Below are positions 53,317 to 58,893 of a stretch of 58,893 nucleotides of DNA, piece by piece; position 1 is the first letter of the stretch, and each line of letters starts with the position of its first letter. This stretch comes from Planctomycetota bacterium. GTDB lineage: Bacteria; Planctomycetota; Planctomycetia; Planctomycetales; Planctomycetaceae. The notes beneath the pieces were generated by a model. It was given only the letters and a program-made list of their open reading frames with translations, was not told the DNA's origin and did no database searches. A program made the translations under genes and the position numbers. The DNA lies in assembly GCA_027623235.1 (NCBI GenBank), contig JAQBVJ010000033.1, positions 1 to 58,893 on the forward strand, in the 5' to 3' direction.

Positions 53317-54336
53317 ATGAGCGACTCAGATCAGATTGACCAGCAGTCCCGACCTCGCCGCAACCGGCGGACGGCGGCGATTCGTTCGATGGTCCGCGAA
53401 ACGCGGCTGGATGTCGGGCAGTTGATTTACCCGATGTTTCTGCACGCCGATCCGGACAACGTGCCGATCGACTCGATGCCGGGCCAGACGCGCTGGTCGC
53501 TTCCTGGGCTGATCGCTGAGGTCCAGCGCGTCGCGTCGCTTGGCATCGACAAGATCGTTCTGTTTCCGAAGATTGACGAGTCGCTCAAGTCACCGATCGG
53601 CGAGGAATGTGCCAACGAGGACGGCCTCATCCCCGAGGCGATTCGCCGGATCAAGGACGCCTGCCCGGACACGTGCATCGTCACGGACGTGGCCCTCGAC
53701 CCGTACAACTCGGACGGCCACGACGGGATCGTGTCTGAGGAAGGAATCATCCTGAACGACGAAACGGTCATGGCACTGGCGGCTCAGGCGATCTGCCAGG
53801 CGCGCGCGGGAGCCGACATCGTCGCCCCCAGTGACATGATGGACGGCCGAGTCGGCGTGCTTCGCGACGCGCTCGACGTGTCCGGCTTCGAACACGTTTC
53901 GATCATGTCGTACACAGCGAAGTATGCCTCGGCGTTTTACGGTCCGTTCCGCGGAGCCCTCGATTCCGCGCCGAAGAAGACCGGGAGCAAGCCGATTCCC
54001 GGCGACAAGAAGACGTATCAGATGGACTCGGCCAATGTCCGGGAGGCTCTGCGCGAATTGGAACTCGACGAGGGCGAAGGGGCCGACATCGTGATGGTCA
54101 AGCCGGCCGGAGCGTACCTCGACGTGATCAAGGCGATTCGAGACGAGACAAATCTCCCGGTGGCCGCGTACCAGGTCAGCGGCGAGTACCTGATGATCAA
54201 GTCTGCTTCCGCCGCAGGGTGGCTCGATGAACAAGCCGTCGTGCTGGAGACGCTCACCGGAATCCGCCGCGCCGGAGCCGACATCATTTTGACGTATTTT
54301 GCGCCGCAAGTGGCCGAGTGGCTCAACGGGAACTGA
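53317..54336 (+). CDS. hemB: Porphobilinogen synthase (delta-aminolevulinic acid dehydratase)
   Basis: A 339-residue HemB. Schiff-base lysines are present in SYTAKYASAFYGPFR and VMVKPAGAYLD. The substrate region PSDMMDGRVGVLRDALD and the C-terminal YFAPQVAEWL fit well. The metal site region is DVALDPYNSDGHDG: the zinc-type cysteine cluster (DxCxCxxYxxHGHCG) is replaced by Ala-Asp and Asp, so this is the Mg2+/metal-independent class. It condenses two 5-aminolevulinates to porphobilinogen in haem synthesis. Length is normal. Seven bases after the TIGR03790 gene. Confidence 0.96.
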   Translation: MSDSDQIDQQSRPRRNRRTAAIRSMVRETRLDVGQLIYPMFLHADPDNVPIDSMPGQTRWSLPGLIAEVQRVASLGIDKIVLFPKIDESLKSPIGEECANEDGLIPEAIRRIKDACPDTCIVTDVALDPYNSDGHDGIVSEEGIILNDETVMALAAQAICQARAGADIVAPSDMMDGRVGVLRDALDVSGFEHVSIMSYTAKYASAFYGPFRGALDSAPKKTGSKPIPGDKKTYQMDSANVREALRELELDEGEGADIVMVKPAGAYLDVIKAIRDETNLPVAAYQVSGEYLMIKSASAAGWLDEQAVVLETLTGIRRAGADIILTYFAPQVAEWLNGN

Positions 54337-54338
54337 TG

Positions 54339-54413
54339 GAGTGCAAAGTGCAAAGTGAGGTCGCTGCTCCCCACTTTTCATTTCTCACTTTGCATTTTTC
54401 ATTTTGCACTCTC
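54339..54413. repeat. Hairpin repeat after hemB (family E)
   Basis: GAGTGCAAAGTGCAAAGTGAG pairs imperfectly with CTCACTTTGCATTT...ATTTTGCACTC on the far side. It begins two bases after the hemB stop, between hemB and the convergent 54399 gene, and could terminate both. Confidence 0.7.
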
Positions 54414-54941
54414 TGATCTTTCGCCAGGTAGCGATTGCATTTGCTCGGGGTCCTCCGCCTCGCCAACTTTTGCCTTCGGAACAACCTCCCTCTTGAGCGT
54501 CAGGTCGTCTTCGGTGTTCCGCCGCTGATCGCTGCCGGTGCTGCGGATGAGGTACGACGTCTTGCCCGTGACTTCGTACGTCACCGGGTTTCGCCAGCCG
54601 TCCTCGTGCGAGTGCCGCAGTCGGGCGTTGCCTTCGTCCTCGAATGGGAGCCGACCCAGGCGGCGGGTCTCCTGCTGGATCGTGTCGGAGGCTTTGGTGA
54701 GGACCGCTTCTGTTCTGCCGGTGGCCCGCAGTTCGATCTCGGCCTTTTCGTTCTGGTTGTGCCAGTAGAGAAAGGCGAACAGGCCGCCGAAGAATATTGG
54801 AGCCACGATGCCGGCGATGAGGCAGCCGACAAAGTTGTCGACCAGGACGTAAAGTCCCAGCAGCCCCAGAATGTTCCCGCAGCCAGGCCGCACCGGTTCC
54901 GGGCGGCGATGAGTCGTTCGGCTGTGAGGTCGTTCTGGCAT
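54399..54941 (-). CDS. Membrane protein with GspG-like C-terminal motif
   Basis: A 180-residue protein. Two adjacent helices (NILGLLGLYVLVDNFVGC and LIAGIVAPIFFGGLFAFLYW) follow a charged N-terminus, then a charged helix (ATGRTEAVLTKASDTIQQETRR), and DGWRNPVTYEVTGKTSYLIR with SDQRRNTEDDLTL. The pattern D-x-W-x-N-P ... Y-x-L-x-S-x-G-x-D-x-x-x-x-T-x-D-D is the calcium-site end of GspG pseudopilins, but the usual pilin N-terminus is absent. It might be a GspG-domain relative of unknown role. The start is ATG 54941. Confidence 0.5.
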   Translation of the reverse strand: MPERPHSRTTHRRPEPVRPGCGNILGLLGLYVLVDNFVGCLIAGIVAPIFFGGLFAFLYWHNQNEKAEIELRATGRTEAVLTKASDTIQQETRRLGRLPFEDEGNARLRHSHEDGWRNPVTYEVTGKTSYLIRSTGSDQRRNTEDDLTLKREVVPKAKVGEAEDPEQMQSLPGERSESAK

Positions 54942-54986
54942 GTGGGAGTTTCTGTGAGCACGTCTCAGTTCCGCTACGTGCAATTC

Positions 54987-57845
54987 TCATTTGAACTCAG
55001 AAAACAGATCGTGTGCCGGCCAGGACGCGACTGATTTCACGGCCTGTTCCAGTTGCGGCACGGCGTCGCTGGTGATGCTTCCCGTGTGTGGTGTGGCCCG
55101 CGTGTTGAACAGGACGGCGATGTTGATTCCGTCGGGGCGTCGAATCAACGCGGTGTTTGTGCCCGGCAGCGATCCTCCGTGCGAGGCTGTTGGCTGGCCT
55201 GCCTCCGATACGGAAACGGACCAGCCCAGGCCGTAATAGCTGCCGGGCTTGCTTTGATCTTCGGCCTTGCCGGAGGGGTGAGTGAGAAACGCCCGCACGG
55301 ATTGCGGCTTCAGCAGGTAACACTTTTCGGGATCGTCGAACGCCGTGGCGAATCGAGCCAGGTCGACCGCCGAGGCGATCCAGGCTCCGTGAGAATCCAT
55401 CGCCTCCAGGTGCCAGGCTCCGTACGGACTTGGAACTCGCAGGCGAAGATCCTTCGCGAAGACGGACTCGCCCACGAATTGTGAGTAGTAGCGCACTTCG
55501 TTCTTCTGCCGGCCCTCCAGGTGCGTCTTGCCGATCGACATCGACGTCACACCGATCGGGGCGAGGACGTGCTCCTTGACGTACGCGTCGTACGGCTGGT
55601 CGGTGAGTTTCTCGATCACCCGCCCCAGCAGGCAGTAGCCGTAATTTGAGTACGCGTACTGCGTGCCGGGGTCGAAGTCGAGCGGCAGGCCGAGCATCAT
55701 CCGGGTGATCTCAGTGGGTCCGGCTGGCGGCTTTGCACCGAGTGCCTCGGCAAACCGGATCGGCTGAAACATCGCGTCGAACGACTTGCCGCGGTCCCAG
55801 CCGCCTCGATGCTGGAGCAGATGCTGGATCGTGATGTCGTTCTGCCGTTCGTCGAATTTCGCATCGCCTTCCAGGTACGGCTCGTAGCCGTCGAGGATTT
55901 TAAAGACCGGCGTGTCGAGGTTCAGCTTGCCCTGGTCGACGAGTTGCAGAATCGCCACGGCCGTGACTGGCTTCGAGATACTTGCGATCCGGTACAGGCT
56001 CTGCGGAGTCGCCGGCTCGCGCGCCTCGACATCGGCGTAGCCATAGCCGCGCGCATGAACCAGCCGGCCTTTGTGAGTTACGGCGAGTGCCGCGCCGGGG
56101 AGGCGGTGCTTCTCGATCATCGACTGCATCAGCTCGTCGAGCCGCGTGAGCTCGTCGGCGGATTTCCCTGTCTTGATTGAGTGTGGATCCTGATCTGGAT
56201 TCCAGCCGGGCCCGCGAAGTACTCGCCCCGGCCGCTTGCCCGTGAACTTACCGTCATCAAGGACGAGCTCGCCATTTACGAGTACGAACGTCATGCCGGT
56301 CGCAAGTTCGTGCGGATTCGCGAAGGTGGCTTTATCGGCCAGAGCCTCATAGTCAAACGCGATGATGTCTGCAGCCTGGCCGACGGCGATGCGGCCTCGG
56401 TCGTAAGCCAGCAGATCGTTCGCTGCCGTCGCGCTGGCCTGCGCGATCGCTCGTTCCAGGGTGATCGCACCCAGATCGCGGACGTATCGCGAAAGCAGAC
56501 GCGGGAAGGACCCGAACGCTCGCGGATGCGAGGCAATGCGCGAGCCGCCAGCCGGGCCGACATCCGTGCAGAACGAAACGAAGTCCTGCTGCATCGCCAG
56601 AATCTTGTTGGCATCCGTCATGCTCTGCGGCAGAGCGAACGCGCCGGAGCGGACGAGGTTGAAGAACGTGTCCCAGGGTTCCTCGTCGGAAGCCTTCGCA
56701 ATTTCGGCGACGGTCTTCCCGATGAATTCCGAGTAGCGAGGATCGTTCGGCTGGCCGATGACGACTCGGTTCCAGTCGTAGCCGACGTGCCGGTACCAGT
56801 TCTCCCAGCCGTCTGTGGTCTCCATCTCTTTACGGATTTCGGCACGCAGTTTCAAATCGTCGAGCTGGCGGATGAGCTTCTCCCGGCCCTCGCCAAAGTG
56901 TCGCGGATGGATAAACGCGGCCATCCCCAGACCGTTATTCACGTACGGATAAATATCCGCGGTGACCTGGTGGCCGGCAGCCCGCGCGGCTTTGATGCGG
57001 GCGATGGCGAGCTGCATCTTGCCCCAGTTTTGTCGGCCGGCGGCTTTCAGATGAAAGATGTGGACTGGAGTCTTTGCCTTCGCTCCGATTTCGAGAGCTT
57101 CGTCGATCGCTTCGAGCAGCCGGTCGCCTTCGTTTCTCATGTGCGTGTAGTAGCGGCCGCCGAATTCGCCGGCCGCGCTTGCCAGAGCCGTGATCTCTTC
57201 CGTCTGCGCGTACACGGCGGGCGGATAGATGAGTGCGGTCGAGACTCCGATCGCCCCGTCGCGCATCGCCTGTCGGACCAGTTCCTGCATCTGCTTCAGT
57301 TCGTCGTCAGTCGGTCGGCGATCAACTTCACCGAGAATCTGCCGTCGAACCTGAGTGTGTCCGACTGTCTGAGCGACGTTGACCGGAAGTCCTTTCAGGT
57401 CGAGCAACTGGAAGTAGCCGGCAAACGACTTCCAGCCGTACCGCCGCTCACCTTCGTCGTCCAGCGGAGCGGCCGATGCGCCCTCACCCGCATTGATCGT
57501 TGTGATTCCCTGAGTCAGCAGGTTCATCGCCGTCGCGGGATCTTCGAGCATTGGCGTCGCCGTCTGCCCCATCATGTCGATGAAGCCGGGCGCAACGACG
57601 AGGCCCGTCGCATCGATGACTCGCCCCGCAGCGGCATCCGCCAGCCGCCCGATCCGAACGATCTTCCCGTCGCGAATCCCGATGTCACCGATGTACCACG
57701 GAGCCCCTGTCCCGTCGACGATCCGGCCACCGCGGACCACCACGTCGTATGTGTCGTCGGCCCGGGCGGAAAGACTCAGCGTAAGCAAGGCGAAGGCAAG
57801 CAGGACGGTGGAGCGTCGAAGGGAAAATCCAGGTCGCATGTCCAA
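54987..57845 (-). CDS. Fusion of amidohydrolase (D-aminoacylase-like) and serine beta-lactamase-like domain
   Basis: A 952-residue secreted protein (signal peptide TVLLAFALLTLSLSARA). Residues 35-560 are an amidohydrolase-3/D-aminoacylase domain: VVRGGRIVDGTGAPWYIGDIGIRDGKIV, VIDATGLVVAPGFID, YYTHMRNEGD, PVHIFHLKAAGRQNW, FCTDVGP and HPRAFGSFPRLLSRYVRD. The usual HxH after GFID is MMGQ and the NCG cysteine is replaced (NAGEG). Residues 575-952 are a class C beta-lactamase / peptidase S12-like domain with SISKPVT (SxxK), YSNYGY (YxN) and HGGSLPGTN. Together it may cleave D-amino-acid amides or peptidoglycan-related peptides. Start ATG 57845 precedes the signal peptide. Fusion of these two domains is seen in Planctomycetes, to my memory, but it is unusual elsewhere. 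Confidence 0.85.
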   Translation of the reverse strand: MDMRPGFSLRRSTVLLAFALLTLSLSARADDTYDVVVRGGRIVDGTGAPWYIGDIGIRDGKIVRIGRLADAAAGRVIDATGLVVAPGFIDMMGQTATPMLEDPATAMNLLTQGITTINAGEGASAAPLDDEGERRYGWKSFAGYFQLLDLKGLPVNVAQTVGHTQVRRQILGEVDRRPTDDELKQMQELVRQAMRDGAIGVSTALIYPPAVYAQTEEITALASAAGEFGGRYYTHMRNEGDRLLEAIDEALEIGAKAKTPVHIFHLKAAGRQNWGKMQLAIARIKAARAAGHQVTADIYPYVNNGLGMAAFIHPRHFGEGREKLIRQLDDLKLRAEIRKEMETTDGWENWYRHVGYDWNRVVIGQPNDPRYSEFIGKTVAEIAKASDEEPWDTFFNLVRSGAFALPQSMTDANKILAMQQDFVSFCTDVGPAGGSRIASHPRAFGSFPRLLSRYVRDLGAITLERAIAQASATAANDLLAYDRGRIAVGQAADIIAFDYEALADKATFANPHELATGMTFVLVNGELVLDDGKFTGKRPGRVLRGPGWNPDQDPHSIKTGKSADELTRLDELMQSMIEKHRLPGAALAVTHKGRLVHARGYGYADVEAREPATPQSLYRIASISKPVTAVAILQLVDQGKLNLDTPVFKILDGYEPYLEGDAKFDERQNDITIQHLLQHRGGWDRGKSFDAMFQPIRFAEALGAKPPAGPTEITRMMLGLPLDFDPGTQYAYSNYGYCLLGRVIEKLTDQPYDAYVKEHVLAPIGVTSMSIGKTHLEGRQKNEVRYYSQFVGESVFAKDLRLRVPSPYGAWHLEAMDSHGAWIASAVDLARFATAFDDPEKCYLLKPQSVRAFLTHPSGKAEDQSKPGSYYGLGWSVSVSEAGQPTASHGGSLPGTNTALIRRPDGINIAVLFNTRATPHTGSITSDAVPQLEQAVKSVASWPAHDLFSEFK

Positions 57846-58063
57846 CTCCGGTCGGGATGGTTGTTAACGAAGACGGAGTGGCATGATGACTTCTTCCGTG
57901 AGATCAGCAAGACGCCAGCTCGTGAGGACCTTTATGGGCGTTCCGACCGGTTCCTGTCGTCAATCGAGTTTGACCCCTGACTTCGGGGGGCAGAGAATGC
58001 GCGCAAAGCTCAGTCAGTGAGATTGAGAGTGTTGATTTTCCCGATGTTTGAACTGGATGCTCC

Positions 58064-58198
58064 ATGTTGAGAGTCCTTGCCTCGTTGTTCTGCGTCCTTC
58101 TGGCTGGCTTCCAGGTGCGGGCTGTCGCTGCCGATGTGGTTCGTCGGCCTAACTTCGTTGTGATCATGGCCGATGATAACGATCAGGTATCGTGGACA
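58064..58198 (+). pseudogene. Sulfatase, N-terminal fragment cut by a mobile element
   Basis: ATG 58064 opens a signal peptide (VLASLFCVLLAGFQVRAVAA) followed by RRPNFVVIMADDND, the first motif of type I sulfatases with the metal-binding Asp-Asp. About 45 residues in, coding similarity ends at 58189-58198. Sequence that follows is not sulfatase and leads into an IS66-like ORF. The C-x-[PS]-x-R maturation site and the rest are missing in the window. Confidence 0.75.
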
Positions 58199-58620
58199 AT
58201 TGGTGGGAATTGCTGCAAATTCCCGTGTTTTGTTGGTGTTTCGGGGGAATTTTAAATCGCCGTTGTCTCAGGCGAATTCATGGGAAATCGGGGATGTTAG
58301 CTACACTTTACTACACCGAGTGCGGGTCTGGCCGGTAGCTGTCCAATTTTGAAATTGAAAACAGGGCCAGGCGCAGGGCAGGGAATCTGATATCAGTCGG
58401 GAATGGACGCAGAAACTCCGACAGGCACAAGTGACGGCGAAGCGTTGAGTGTCGATCGTCTCGTGGCGCTCGTACGGCGACTGGAGCAGACGATTGCCGA
58501 GTTGCAGGTCGAGAATGCGCGGCTCAAGAGGCAACTCGAAGATCGCGACGGGCAGCATCCGACGCAGCGACTGGAGGCAGAGTATTCTCTGGAAGCTGAA
58601 GACAAACGCTCCGGTCGGCC
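58190..58620 (+). mobile_element. Left part of an IS66-like element
   Basis: From the sulfatase break the sequence is non-coding for about 210 bases (no open frame similar to known proteins) and then holds the start of an IS66 TnpC-like frame. It is interrupted again near 58610-58620. Exact termini and target duplication cannot be found because only one side of the insertion is seen. Confidence 0.45.
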
Positions 58621-58729
58621 AGCCACAGAATATCAGACAAACGTGTCTTTTGAATCTGTCCGGATTACCCACGCCCTCGGACTACGGCACCGGTGGGATG
58701 GCGGATTCAAGATGCACGGACCTGAGTAA
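58403..58729 (+). pseudogene. IS66-family TnpC, N-terminal fragment with unrelated tail
   Basis: Residues 1-70 resemble the N-terminus of IS66 transposase TnpC: a leucine-zipper-like coiled coil (LVALVRRLEQTIAELQVENA, RLKRQLEDRDG) and HPTQRLEAEYSLEAEDKRS. IS66 transposases continue with a zinc finger and DDE domain for 400+ residues, but here the frame continues in about 35 residues that do not resemble them and stops at 58727. The fusion point near 58615 suggests deletion or a second insertion. Start ATG 58403. Confidence 0.55.
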
Positions 58730-58744
58730 AAGGAAAGAGACCTG

Positions 58745-58893
58745 ATGGCAACAGTTTCGAAACCACTGAAATGGCATGGCGGCAAACACTACCTCGCCGA
58801 TCGGATCATCAGCCTGATTCCGCCACGCACGCACTACGTTGAGCCGTATGCGGGTGGGCTGTCGGTGCTGTTCGCCAAGCCTGCCGGGCTGAT
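58745..58893 (+). CDS. Dam-type adenine DNA methylase, N-terminus (runs off window)
   Basis: ATG 58745, after AAAGGAAAGAG, begins MATVSKPLKWHGGKHYLADR and continues YVEPYAGGLSVLF. K-W-x-G-G-K and E-P-[YF]-x-G-G-x-x-V are the SAM-binding motifs (X and I) of Dam/D12 N6-adenine methylases. At least 49 residues are in the window; the catalytic DPPY must lie beyond it. Orphan Dam-like genes are common on phages and integrated elements, which fits the mobile-element junction beside it. Confidence 0.8.
   Translation, partial: MATVSKPLKWHGGKHYLADRIISLIPPRTHYVEPYAGGLSVLFAKPAGL

Noticed and set aside
58615..58729. Tail of the TnpC-like frame as a real separate protein
   Set aside because: Only about 35 residues with no start or motif; it is probably sequence from beyond a junction.

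Overview
The window looks like chromosome of a Planctomycetota bacterium (Planctomycetales). It carries two DUF1559 proteins with type-IV-pilin-like N-termini, a c-type cytochrome/PA14 protein paired with a sorbosone-dehydrogenase-like protein, a PqqD/M50/HlyD fusion, a sulfatase start, a TIGR03790-type protein and a futalosine-pathway gene (mqnE). By eye it is moderately GC-rich. I see no rRNA, tRNA or CRISPR array.

Layout. 1-3.0 kb: remnant of a REP-associated (RAYT-like) transposase, a two-domain sialate O-acetylesterase-like protein and an AlkD-like DNA repair protein. 3.2-8.3 kb: DUF1559 protein, cyclopropane-fatty-acid-synthase-like methyltransferase, lepA, SGNH hydrolase. 8.4-12.3 kb: a three-gene ABC export/gliding-type locus broken by about five frameshifts, one of them an exact 13-bp tandem duplication. 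12.4-29.5 kb: the centrepiece. A STAS anti-anti-sigma protein is divergent from a complete single-module reducing type I PKS (KS-AT-DH-ER-KR-ACP-TE). Then, on one strand, come a 2131-aa hybrid Ser/Thr-His kinase (STPK-AAA-GAF-HisKA-HATPase-REC-REC-HPt), a REC + RsbW-like ATPase protein, and a thioester-reductase-like SDR followed by an intrinsic terminator. 29.6-33.1 kb: membrane protein and an intact ABC-2 transporter pair. 33.2-37.5 kb: pentaheme-type cytochrome/PA14 protein plus sorbosone-dehydrogenase-like protein. 37.6-43.4 kb: nitrilase-family hydrolase, leucine-rich-repeat protein, zinc-ribbon protein, second DUF1559 protein, a repeat-bearing gene-free stretch with an orphan terminator, and a cytidylyltransferase/dolichol-kinase-like protein. 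43.8-54.9 kb: citryl-CoA-lyase-like protein, PSP1 and FeoA proteins, PqqD/M50/HlyD fusion, mqnE, a secreted HExxH protein, TIGR03790-type protein, hemB, and a GspG-like protein. 55.0-58.9 kb: a D-aminoacylase/beta-lactamase fusion, then a junction where a sulfatase gene is cut after its signal peptide and first metal-binding motif by an IS66-like fragment, followed by a Dam-type adenine methylase running off the window.

Functional reading. The PKS, giant kinase, REC-ATPase and reductase probably form a regulated lipid or polyketide pathway. Its layout resembles the cyanobacterial heterocyst-glycolipid theme (PKS, thioester reductase, HstK-type kinases), and it may have a partner-switching output through the STAS protein; this is inference. 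A second theme is dispersed hairpin elements: at least three families occur in two or three copies each, plus single hairpins. They sit almost entirely between genes, and the left end holds a RAYT-type transposase relic that could belong to their mobilisation system.
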